Assembly: GCF_000003605.2 (NCBI RefSeq)
Contig: NW_003122908.1
Span: 1,007,051 to 1,022,936 of the forward strand
DNA: 15,886 bases
Direction: 5' to 3'
DNA from: Saccoglossus kowalevskii
Lineage: Eukaryota > Hemichordata > Enteropneusta > Harrimaniidae
The notes beneath the pieces are model-generated. The model saw only the letters and a program-made list of their open reading frames with translations. It did not search any database and was not told the origin of the DNA. The translations under genes were made by a program, and so were the position numbers. Of this stretch, positions 1-8,086 are shown in pieces (the stretch's first letter is position 1; every line of letters begins with the position of its first letter).

Positions 1-709
1 TATATATATATTTAATAATAACAAAGTCCACATTTACAGAGTGCAATATTAGAATTTCAAACAAAATGGTTTTCAACTTGAATTTGATCAAGACATACAA
101 ATATCATAATCTCTTATATTACCTATAAGTATTATAATACTTGCAACTGAATCAAGCAATATAGCAGTGTGGGATTGCCATATTCATGAAGAGAAAAAAA
201 TGTTTGTTCAATCCGTCATGTTTGTTTGAATTTTTAAAAACAAATATGACATTTACCCAATATGCATTATCGTCATACAAATTTTAAATGGAATCGCTCG
301 GTTCACCTACAGAAAACAGCTCTGAACACGAACACCAAAATGGCCGCCAGTCATCAATACAATTACATGGCAATAAAAATAGACGTGCAAGTGTTAGTAA
401 TCATTTGTGTCAAGTTTGAATACTACCAGTCAAAGAGAAAGAAAGAATGAAACACAAATTAGTAGTTCCTGATATAGGATTGTGTCCAAAACGATAATGA
501 TAACGATAAACAAAAAAAAACTTAATGCACACGACAAGAAAAATAAACATTATAGAAATGTTTAGACAAGGGCCACAGATGAAGACTTAAAACTTGGGAA
601 AGGAACTCAATAATTGTTTAGCACAACCTTATGTAATAATATTCACATATTTATATATGTCTATTTTTAACATATTAAGCACAATTATTCTACCCGGGGG
701 CATACTTAC
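1..709 (-). other. Copy B intron 4 (part)
   Basis: Non-coding sequence next to the exon 4 donor of copy B. No exon 5 homologue is visible here (no SICPA-like coding on the minus strand). In copy A this intron is 1940 bases, so exon 5 is expected off the left edge. The short reading frames at 262-450 and 594-845 are not genes: one overlaps a repeat fragment and the other overlaps exon 4 antisense. Confidence 0.7.
340..425. repeat. Dispersed fragment of the intron 3 repeat family
   Basis: Contains AAAATGGCCGCCAGTCA, then CGTGCAA and GTCAAGTTTGAA in the same order as the units at 1381-1966 in intron 3 of copy B. A diverged copy of that family. Confidence 0.45.
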
Positions 710-813
710 TTTTGTCAATCCCTCAAGACCATGTTTTGAACAGTTATATGCTACAGAAGTCTTCAATACTCTTTTGCTTGATATAGATGATATATTTATA
801 ATACGACCCCACC
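710..813 (-). CDS. Copy B exon 4 (catalytic Ser, Tyr, Lys)
   Basis: 104 bases. The acceptor is GTTTACCAG|GG and the donor ACAAAA|GTAAGT, phase 0. It encodes the end of Gly139 to Lys173: WGRIINISSISSKRV, then SVAYNCSKHGLEGLTK. Ser148, Tyr161 and Lys165 have the exact family spacing (13 and 4). Six of 34 residues differ from copy A, two of them at pocket positions 150 and 158. Confidence 0.93.
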
Positions 814-3800
814 CTGGTAAACAAACATCGAATACAATAATGTAACAACACAGAAAAAAACAAATTTGGAATTGGTCTGTGATTAAGAGCTTTTCTGAAA
901 TTTACTACGCAAGCTACTGTAAAAACTTAGGCAGTTTAGATGTGAGCAGATGACCTTTAAAAAATATCCATGATATGCTGTATTCAATGGATTGTTGTTA
1001 GTATGTGTGTAGTCTGTGGTCGTTGCTAGAAACCAAAAACATATAACAACAAGCCATGCATGGCACAGTCCCTGTTAGTTATCAAATTTAAGATACATAT
1101 GTATATAGTTTTGTTTATAGTAATATAGTTGGAACATAAACATGTCAGAAATATGGATCCAGAAGATGATGCTTGATTATTTAACATTAAAATGATTGAC
1201 ATTTTGTATCTGATTGTCAAATGAGTACTTGTCAATATTGAGAACAATTGCTCTGGAACAGCATTAATTAAAGCAAAATGACTACTAGTAGGCCATTTTG
1301 AATACATTTATATATCTATAACATGATGTAAAAGGGATATATAAACTATGAACATAATCAGTCAAGACATATCAGAAGCACATTCATTTAAACAAAATGG
1401 CCGCCAGTCAGCTATTTTCAATCCGATCTGAAAAATAAAATGACGTGCATCAGGAACCCATAAACTCTAATGTATTTATCAAGTTTGAACAAAATCCATC
1501 CATAAACGCCATCCATAAAATTTGATCATAATCATATGGCACTAGAACTGCATTCATTAAAACAAAATGACCAGTTTTAAATTGGATCTGAAAAATAAAA
1601 TTATGTGCATCAAGGTTCCATAATGTCCAACGTATGTACCAAGTTTGAACAAAATCCATCTATAAATGCCAAGATCCAGTTCTGCAATGCCAGGATTGCT
1701 TTATTTTTGATGATTTTTTAGCACAAAAATGGCTTCCATTTCGCCATTTTGAATCAGACAGTCAAACAAATATACATGTATCTTTGTCATGATGTATAAT
1801 GAATATATAAAATTTGAACATAATCAGTCAAAGCATGGCAGAGATATGGCACTAAAACTACATTCATTAAAACAAAATGGTCTCCAGTTGACCATTTTAA
1901 ATTGGATCTGAAAAATAAAATGTCTAACGTATGTACCAAGTTCAAACAAAATCCATCCATAAATGCGTGATTTTGATAATTTTTCAGCACAAAAATGGTC
2001 ACCATTCGGCCATCTTGAATCACACCGTGACACAAATTGATGTGCATATGTATAATATTATGCATGAAGTATGTGTGAAGTTTGATTGTGATTGGTCCAG
2101 GCATGTCTAAGATACATGTGCACGCACGCACGAACGGACCACACATATGCACAAAGGTCAAGACATAAGTCCCCTTTTTCGACCGTGTTTTTGCCAAAAA
2201 ACGTAATGAATTGTATTTAGCAGTAGGGAAATAAAGTGTTGTTTCGATATAAAAAATGTTGATTTGTTGTGTGTTTTCAATCTATGTATAACAATATAAC
2301 ATATTATCATTATACACAAATTTTGACTAAAACCTTATCAGTTCTGTACATTATCACAAAACAATCATTGAAATATGACAATAATAGTAATAATAATACA
2401 GTTTATTGCAAATTTGTGATCATTTTTAATAATTTGTGATGCAATTTTTTTTAATCAGGTTTTAGGCGTTAAATGAAATAATATTACTGATAGAGGTAAC
2501 CCCGAAACATGTGTACTATGGATATCAGCCATGTAGATCAAATTGTGATATACTGTTTATAATTTTGGGTGGATCGACTTTTCAATAACAAATGCGCATT
2601 CACACCCAGTACGATTTAGCGTTTTTTGAGAAGACGCCACCCACATCCAGACCTCAGCGGAGCTACAGTCTATTGAGATAAACAAGAGAAATAAATAAAA
2701 CGTCGTCTTGCGTACCACATTACAAACATTGTGTGCGATTTAAGGGCAATTTGTGTGATCGAAAGTTTAAAACATGTTTCTTTTTTTCAGTGTCGGTCGA
2801 AATAGCTCCGCTGTCCTACAAGAGTTTGTGATAGCAATGTCAAGCAAAACACACCAATAAAACAAAACTCGGTTAATCCACACAAAAAAAGTAATATTTG
2901 GTTCTTGCTGTTAAGAACATGTCAATATATTCACAGAAAATATGTTGAAGAATTCGAAAATATAATTTTTTACAAAAAACATTTGCTAAAAATAGAGAAG
3001 TGAAAATATTGTAAAAATCTGACACAGGTCTACCCAAGGTATCTACATACCAAGTATCAAGGTGATTGAGTTGCTGGTTTGCAAAAAGTTGAAAATAGCA
3101 TTTTTTACTAAATATATTACAAGAATATTTGTCAAAATAGAGAATTGAAGATATCTTGCATCCAAGGTACCTACATACCAAGTATCGAAGCAATTGTCTG
3201 TCAAAAATATAGTTGTTGACGGGCTGACGGACGATAGACGGCGACGAACAATCACTTATATGAACAGCTCTGCTTTACCATCTATAGTGACAACAGATTT
3301 AAAAATACACAATAGCGAAATTGACTGCCAGGTAGTTCCTTTGACAAAAGTTTGTACGGCATATGCACTGCCATATACATCTATATCTAATCGTTAATAT
3401 CTACTCAATACTAATATCTACTGATTTCTTAATAGACCATTTTCCGTTCACTGCGAGAATCACGCGTTATGCATGAAATCGAACGTAAAACCAGGACAAA
3501 CAAAGGTCATAGCGTCGTAGTGGCTCAAACATCGCGTGGGATTCGACAAACGCGAAAGTATTTCGGGGACATTTCCATGCTTAATAATGTGCTGTCCACA
3601 TTTGATGATAGGCAATTTCGATTAAGTAAGGGTATTCGGAAGCAATATTCCTCTGTCGAAGATCGGCCGGTCAATGTAAGCTACGAAATAAAGAAATTCT
3701 TGTTCAAAATCAAATCGTTCGATTTTTGCGGCAGACGTTCGATGCGCATCTTTCATGCATTTCGCGAGATCTCGCAATTGTACGGAAAATCACCTATTGA

Positions 3801-5240
3801 TAATAAATACATTAATATGTATCATATAAGATATTATTTGATTTGATTAACAAGTTCCAGAAAGGCATAGATTGACTAAACCAAATAATATAATTATAAT
3901 AATTGTATGCACGTATAATATTACCCTTTGAACGCCAGGATCAATTTGTCATAAATAGATATCGTGTTTCCATATTTCATTTCAAAACACGTAAGAAAAC
4001 GGACAATAATATAAGGCCTTTCAGGTTTAAGCCCTAAAAACCGGGTAATAATAATCGAGGCGTAACCATTCGGGCTTGGGCCCCTAAAAACCTGGGCAAA
4101 ATAATTTATACAGAATATAATAATAGATTATATAAATCAAAGCGGGGTAGTCGTCATCTGTGCATGCGACAGCGTGTATTCGTTTACAAACATGCATCTA
4201 CCCATGAGCCTTTGCATTTTTAGCCGCGTTGTTATCATCGCTTGGGACTCAATTGCCGCACATGCACAGGTGACGACCCTCCCGCTCTAATAAAATATAA
4301 TAATAATGTACCTTTCTTTTTCATAGCACCCACAGTCAGACGTACCATGTCAAACGGTGCTGTTAGATTGACTTGAATTATTTCATCCCACTTATCAACT
4401 GGAAAATTTTCTAGTGGAGCATTTAGACTGGCACCTACAGTGAATTAGTTCAAAAATTATTATAGTGATATTTTCCAAATAATTAGCATTCAATAGTTAC
4501 TGAGATGATGACACATACACTTGGCTAAGGGTACAATAGTTGTCTGCCAACATTGGCTACCAAACACATTGTTTTCTTCGCCTTACCGACATGTTTATAA
4601 TCACAACACATAGGGAGAATATATATAATAAAAGACCATTTTGTGGGCGACTCAAAATTAAATACATACTTCCAAAATAAGTCTCAGCCAATGATTGCAA
4701 TAGTGACAGCGAAAATAAACAGTAATTCATATCATTGATTGGTTGAAGAGTGAAATTTGTTTAAAAACCAACCTGCGTTGTTAACGAGTACATCAACTCC
4801 ATCTGGATATAAAGCCTCAATTTTCTTTTTACACAGGTTCTCAATTTCAGATCGCTGAAGTAAATCGGCAGTTAGATAATGACATTTTACGTGGAACTCT
4901 CTGGAAACGAAAACAATGTACAATACAATACATTAAACATGGTATATCATGGCACAATTCCAGAAGACGTACCTACACTATATGCACAGGCGTGTCTGTT
5001 GGTCGTGTGCATGTTACTTGCAGCTGTTGGTACTTCGACTTGCTTTGACCATGTGATAGTCGCACAAACAATTTATTTGTTGTAATACGTATGATCGTTA
5101 TTGCATGTTAGTGTTTGTGAGAAAACACATGCAAGGATGTGATTGGAACCCAGACCCACATGATCAATAAACGGACAGGGAACCCATAAGTCCATGACAG
5201 ACTGACTGCTTATCTGCACATTTGATCAGAGCACACAGTA

Positions 5241-5301
<61 letters not shown>

Positions 5302-6650
5302 ATATAATATATATGTCAATTATTCTGCTTAAGTAAATAATATGTATGCCATAACCCGTTAGTGTACATCTTGGGTATGAAATAATTTGGTTATTGGCAT
5401 TTGCGTTGACCATATCTTACTCGATCTTAACCCTAATGCAAAGACATGTTTTTCTTTGATTGTGACTTGTGTAATCTCATGGAGATAATTGTAGCTCAAT
5501 AATATAATACTCTCTTATTCACTGTCTGCTGGTAAGTTGGAATGATGTCAAGTAATTGAACAAGTGATGTAACCTAATTTCAAGTATTCCAATTGAGAGA
5601 ATGTTCATGTGTTCATTTTGCTAACTATTTCAATGTCTTGATTAATTGAATGGGAAAGCCATTTAACGATTACTTTGGTTCCGCTGAGTTTTTATCTAGT
5701 AGGATTCGAACCCTGGGCGTTTGTAATAGTCGGTTTTTCATTTCCTGTGTTTGCCACGCCGTAATATGGGATCACTTCTCCGTTTTATTGTGATTTTGCG
5801 AGTGTTTAATGATGTCTTCATCCTGCCTCAACCATACGGCCATGTTGCAACGAAGTGTGTGACCCTTGGCATGACCCGACTGACTATATGATTGTTCTGT
5901 TTGGCACGCTAGGATTTATTACCGTTATTATCATTGGCACGTGATTTGTACCACTTTATGTGTAATATCTAAAGTATTTTAGTTGTAATTTGTATATACC
6001 AATTCGTATATACTGAACAAACGACTACGATTGAAGGGCATGTATTTTGTGACGTCACAAATTCGTGTGTAGGTACGGCTTCTGGAATTGTGCCGTGTGC
6101 ATATGAGCATATGTGTGCATAGACAGTTTAAAATAAAACAAAACACTGCGACAAGAAACTAGTGGCGCCAAACTGGTTGTCCTTCTAATTGTTTTGCAAA
6201 AGACAGAATTTTAGGGCATGTATATTTTTATTTAATGTTTCAGTGTTTCGTTATTAAGCATAATTCGACAAAGAATTCGGTGAAATGATCTCATCTACTC
6301 GTAAAGAGATGTTGTTACTTTGATGATGGCCAACGAACAACTGAATAACTTCAAAATGTTCCATCCAAATCGAACTGCGCCCTCTCATGTCAATCCCACT
6401 GTACCTACTGTTTTGTTGACCTTTGCATAAACGTTAAGCAATAAACGTGCAAGCACTGTGAATTCGATAATCAGGATTGATCATACCTCTGCAACTGTTC
6501 TCTGAGAGGTTCAATTTCTGCCTCAGCTCGCCTCCCATGCAGAATAATATTGTATCCATTTTTAGCTAGACACTTGGCAATTGTATACCCAATCCCGTCA
6601 CAGGACGTGGATCCAGTGATCAAAGCAACTTTACCTCCTGCAGCAGCCAT
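710..6650 (-). CDS. SDR family oxidoreductase, D-beta-hydroxybutyrate dehydrogenase-like, copy B (exons 1-4; 3' part off window)
   Basis: Spliced minus-strand gene: join of 6650-6487, 4900-4773, 4434-4312 and 813-710, giving 173 residues before the left edge. The fold is a classical NAD(P)-dependent SDR, probably cytosolic since no targeting signal is seen. Visible motifs are a Rossmann glycine loop TGSTSCDGIG (residues 12-21), NNAG (95-98), tetrad Asn120 (VNLTAPF), Ser148 (INISS) and YNCSK (Tyr161, Lys165). Spacing from Asn120 to Lys165 matches bacterial 3-hydroxybutyrate dehydrogenase with a constant offset of 6. The pocket residues that bind hydroxybutyrate in that enzyme are not kept, so the substrate is unknown. 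The start at 6650 has a strong context (A at -3, G at +4). Intron phases 2,1,1,0 equal those of copy A. All four exons are open, so the visible part is not a pseudogene. Exons 5-8 are not in the 709 bases left of exon 4. Confidence 0.9.
1181..2050. repeat. Cluster of diverged repeat units in copy B intron 3
   Basis: Three clear units start with CATTCATTWAAACAAAATG at 1381-1510, 1551-1670 and 1861-1966. Each continues through GATCTGAAAAATAAAAT and AAACAAAATCCATCNATAAANGC. A partial unit lies near 1261. A second motif, GCACAAAAATGG...CCATTTCGCCATTTTGAATCA, recurs at 1719-1780 and 1987-2050. The minus-strand reading frames here (1450-1659, 1787-2197) are products of the repeats, not genes. Unit spacing is irregular (about 170 and 310), so this is a degenerate or nested array, not a clean satellite. 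Confidence 0.7.
2655..2813. repeat. Short inverted repeat around a 137-base spacer
   Basis: CAGCGGAGCTA at 2655-2665 and its exact reverse complement TAGCTCCGCTG at 2803-2813. The GC-rich arms stand out in AT-rich surroundings. Possibly the ends of a small non-autonomous element. No target duplication is evident. Confidence 0.35.
2963..3260. repeat. Two diverged tandem units plus GC-rich tail
   Basis: Units at about 2963-3070 and 3099-3197 share ATTTTTTAC, AATAGAGAA, then CCAAGGTAYCTACATACCAAG and TATCRA. They are followed by a tail GTTGACGGGCTGACGGACGA with GACGG-type repeats. No open gene is supported. Confidence 0.55.
3431..3798. mobile_element. Foldback (MITE-like) element in copy B intron 3
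   Basis: The left end (3431-3486) reads AATAG, ATTTTCCGT, TGCGAGAATCACGCG, ATGCATGAA, ATCGAACGT. The right end (3735-3798) is its imperfect reverse complement: ACGTTCGAT, TTCATGCAT, TCGCGAGATCTCGC, ACGGAAAAT, CTATT. The arms are about 50 bases over a core of about 250. Copy A lacks it. A 125-codon plus-strand frame (3469-3846) spans it but shows no known motif and runs through both arms, so I treat it as non-coding. No transposase is present and no target-site duplication is clear. Confidence 0.6.
4020..4103. repeat. 50-base-spaced direct repeat pair
   Basis: TTCAGGTTTAAGCCCTAAAA...CCGGGTAATA (4020-4050) and TTCGGGCTTGGGCCCCTAAA...CCTGGGCAAAATA (4069-4103) share the core GCCC-CTAAAAACC. They lie just left of the 146-base inverted-repeat element. 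Confidence 0.45.
4141..4286. mobile_element. 146-base MITE-like element beside exon 3 of copy B
   Basis: The left end AGCGGGGTAGTCGTCATCTG continues TGCATG. The reverse complement of the right end is AGCGGGAGGGTCGTCACCTG, continuing TGCATG. The arms are about 26 bases with four differences. The interior is GC-richer than the flanks. No counterpart is seen in copy A, and no target-site duplication is obvious. The right end is 25 bases from the exon 3 donor. Confidence 0.65.
4312..4434 (-). CDS. Copy B exon 3 (helix with catalytic Asn)
   Basis: 123 bases. The acceptor is CACTGTAG|GTGCC and the donor AAAG|GTACAT, phase 1. It encodes Gly98-Lys138 with the segment FPVDKWDEIIQVNLTAPF. This holds Asn120, the tetrad Asn of classical SDRs. 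The first four residues (ASLN) are all different from copy A (FGVH). The exon has no internal ATG in frame, so simple ORF finding misses it. A 146-base inverted-repeat element ends 25 bases beyond the donor. Confidence 0.92.
4435..4772 (-). other. Copy B intron 2
   Basis: 338 bases. It aligns along most of its length with copy A intron 2 (12850-13284), for example at ATAGTTACTG, CACATACAC, AATAAAAGACCAT and GACTCAAAATTAAATAC. Little else is in it. Confidence 0.8.
4773..4900 (-). CDS. Copy B exon 2 (LTADL to NNAG segment)
   Basis: 128 bases encoding the end of Arg55 through the first base of Gly98. The acceptor is TTTCGTTTCCAG and the donor GCAG|GTTGGT, phase 1. It carries the conserved Asp of the beta3-alphaC region (LTADLLQRSEIENL) and VDVLVNNAG, the structural SDR motif next to the nicotinamide. 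It differs from copy A at 4 of 42 residues (His/Asn, Lys/Asn, Glu/Ala, Val/Ile). Confidence 0.92.
5239..5298. repeat. Microsatellite (TACA)n followed by (TA)n
   Basis: About eight TACA units run into about fifteen TA units. The minus-strand frame covering it (5210-5413) is low complexity and not a gene. Likely polymorphic in length. Confidence 0.95.
5699..5756 (-). repeat. Possible tRNA-derived SINE head
   Basis: On the minus strand GGGTTCGAATCC (5713-5702) is a near-perfect RNA polymerase III B box. About 35 bases upstream, TGGCAAACACAGG is a weak A-box-like match. The surrounding bases do not fold into a clean tRNA by eye, so a decayed SINE head is more likely than a tRNA gene. Confidence 0.35.
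6046..6061. promoter_or_regulatory. 16-base palindrome with a CRE core
   Basis: TTTGTGACGTCACAAA is a perfect palindrome containing TGACGTCA, the consensus site for CREB/ATF bZIP factors. It lies in intron 1 of copy B, about 590 bases after the ATG and just inside the right inverted repeat. A regulatory role is inference only. Confidence 0.3.
6487..6650 (-). CDS. Copy B exon 1 (start codon, NAD(P)-binding loop)
   Basis: Encodes residues 1-54 plus two bases of Arg55, beginning MAAAGGKVALITGSTS. It covers beta1, the glycine loop, helix A and beta2 (NIILHGRR). The donor is CAGAG|GTATGA, phase 2. The Arg pair after beta2 could favour NADP(H), but this alone does not decide the cofactor. The loop has two extra residues (Cys17, Asp18) compared with the usual TGSTSGIG. 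An in-frame ATG 45 bases upstream (6695) would add 15 residues, but its context is weaker. Confidence 0.9.
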
Positions 6651-6710
6651 TGTATCGGCGATGAACCCTGGCCTGGAGACCGCTGAGGGCAGCATTCAGA
6701 TTGACAGATG

Positions 6711-6720
6711 TTTTTTTATC
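6711..6720 (-). promoter_or_regulatory. Possible TATA-like element of copy B
   Basis: GATAAAAAAA on the minus strand, 61 bases before the chosen ATG. A start site 25-30 bases further would fall near 6685, after the upstream in-frame ATG at 6695, which would favour translation from 6650. The motif is weak in AT-rich DNA, so this is only a candidate. Confidence 0.2.
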
Positions 6721-7776
6721 TCGTCGGTTGGGTAACTGCTTTCTGAATATTCGCAACTTCGCATGGTGTCAAACGTCGTCAAGTTAATTGTCAATGTCAC
6801 TGTCTAACAAGCGGATTCGCTGGGTGTAGTATAGCAATAATATGATTTAACATTTGTGTTTTTTCAGGTTGGTTCTAATGAAATTTCGACATTGAGGATT
6901 TAAATGAGTTTTCACATTCTGAAAATATGATACACACGTACATCATATTTATATTATATTGAGTATTGAAGTTATATTGTCGGCAGAACTTTTTTGAAAG
7001 CCTTTTCAATTGTTAGCATATTTGCCACAAATAAGGTATGTAATCTAATAATAATTAGTCATTAAATTAGCCACATGTTACAAAATACCCTTGATGCCAA
7101 TGTCCATATGATAGAACAAGTTAATACTTTGTTCTAGAAAGGCATTCAATAAACAGAGAATACAAAAAATGTCGCAATCGCATAATCAATATTGAGGTAC
7201 ATGTATAATAATTTTATTTTGATTCAGGGGTTTTCACCATTCAAACAAATACAAGATGTGTTTCTGGTGCATTTAATTCCATGTTGAACACCTAATGTAG
7301 TCTAATTGTGCTATAATTCACGTCAACCGACAACTGTCAATGGTTTCAGTATAATCAGTACAATGCATTCCCATAACACGGAAGATACATTTCATAACAA
7401 CCTGTTTACATAAACAGGGTCTTGATTTCATTATAACATTTAATGCAAATAAGGTTTGGTGTAGTGGTGTGGTATAGAATTGTTGATCAGCATGAAACGT
7501 ACCTTAAAGGGCTGGTGCAGTATTTTCTCGATGCATGAAATATTAGAATTAACTTTTTAGCTTAATTAGCAAAAAATATTTGCCAGCTGAAATGTCGTGT
7601 TTGAACAGTAGTTTACAGTAGCAATGCATATTGCCAGCATTTGAAGTGTTTCAAATTTGACGCTGCTAGTGATAATGAAAATCAAATAATATTTTACTTG
7701 CTGCGGCGATGTACATTTGGTATGCTCTCATATCACATGACGCAATATACTGTACACATGGAGGTTACATATATTG

Positions 7777-7782
7777 TTTATT
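7777..7782 (-). terminator. Putative polyadenylation signal of copy A
   Basis: AATAAA on the minus strand, about 212 bases past the stop codon of copy A. It is the first AATAAA I see downstream of the stop. It implies a short 3' UTR ending near 7755. The cleavage site cannot be seen from sequence alone. Confidence 0.45.
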
Positions 7783-7993
7783 TACACAAACATCAAATAC
7801 ATGCTACAAGTCAGTTTCACAACTTATAAATACTTGTATTACTGGGCGCTGCACTCAAGATTATTGGATCAGTAATCTGCATTACTGCTCCCATCAAACA
7901 GCATTAATATGCCCCAAAATATCTGTAGTGCATTATGGACCAACTAATCTGCACGATTTGGTCCAGCCGCCAGTATTAAGCATTCTTTCAGCA

Positions 7994-8086
7994 TTACTCA
8001 GCCCACTTGCCGGCATCTACCGGTATACTTGCACCAGTTATTTGGTCTGCTGCCGGTGTGCAAAGAAAAGCTGCGACTTCTGCAAT
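7994..8086 (-). CDS. Copy A exon 8 (C-terminus and stop)
   Basis: 93 bases. The acceptor is TTTTCATTTCAG|ATT. It encodes IAEVAAFLCTPAADQITGAS, then IPVDAGKWAE and TAA at 7996-7994. This is the strongly conserved last helix and strand of classical SDRs, including the terminal Asp-x-Gly (DAG, more often DGG). Confidence 0.93.
   Translation of the reverse strand: MAEVAAFLCTPAADQITGASIPVDAGKWAE

Larger units (their letters stand above)
814..4311 (-). other. Copy B intron 3, expanded by inserted repeats
   Basis: 3498 bases, against 440 in copy A. Sequence next to exon 4 (to about 955) and from about 3855 onward aligns with copy A 12287-12425 and 12465 onward. The roughly 2.9 kb between has no counterpart in A. 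It holds the repeat cluster 1181-2050, an 11-base inverted repeat at 2655/2803, tandem units at 2963-3260 and a foldback element at 3431-3798. A further 146-base element sits at 4141-4286. No coding segment is evident. Confidence 0.75.
4951..6094. mobile_element. 1.1 kb segment bounded by 28-base inverted repeats
   Basis: GGCACAATTCCAGAAGACGT plus ACCTACAC at 4951-4978. The reverse complement recurs at 6067-6094 with a single mismatch. Removing the segment leaves an intron of about 440 bases. This is typical of a non-autonomous DNA transposon, but no transposase-like frame and no clear target-site duplication is visible, so a simple inverted duplication is possible. It contains a microsatellite, a tRNA-like B box and a 16-base palindrome. 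Confidence 0.6.
4901..6486 (-). other. Copy B intron 1
   Basis: 1586 bases. The exon 1 side (about 6120-6486) is homologous to copy A 15556-15818, with blocks such as AAGAAACTAGTGGC and TCATCTACTCGTAAA. Most of the rest lies inside a segment bounded by inverted repeats (4951-6094). Confidence 0.75.
6651..7993. other. Intergenic spacer between copies A and B
   Basis: 1343 bases holding the 3' UTR of A (to about 7755) and the presumed promoter of B (towards 6651). The first 150 bases upstream of the B start are GC-richer than the rest. Short frames at 7641-7829 and 7709-8095 overlap the 3' end of A antisense and show no recognisable protein. I see no other gene. Confidence 0.7.

Noticed and set aside
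710-813. Copy B as a truncated pseudogene ending at exon 4
   Set aside because: Exon 4 has a good donor and the window simply ends. In copy A the next exon is 1.9 kb further, so nothing shows truncation.
1787-2197. 136-codon minus-strand reading frame with repeating peptide stretches
   Set aside because: The repetition comes from DNA repeat units also seen out of frame nearby. No recognisable protein.
3469-3846. 125-codon plus-strand reading frame
   Set aside because: It spans both arms of a foldback element, shows no known domain, and is absent from the duplicate copy. More likely a chance frame in a GC-richer insert.
5210-5413. Minus-strand frame rich in Ile, Tyr and Met
   Set aside because: A translation of the TACA/TA microsatellite.
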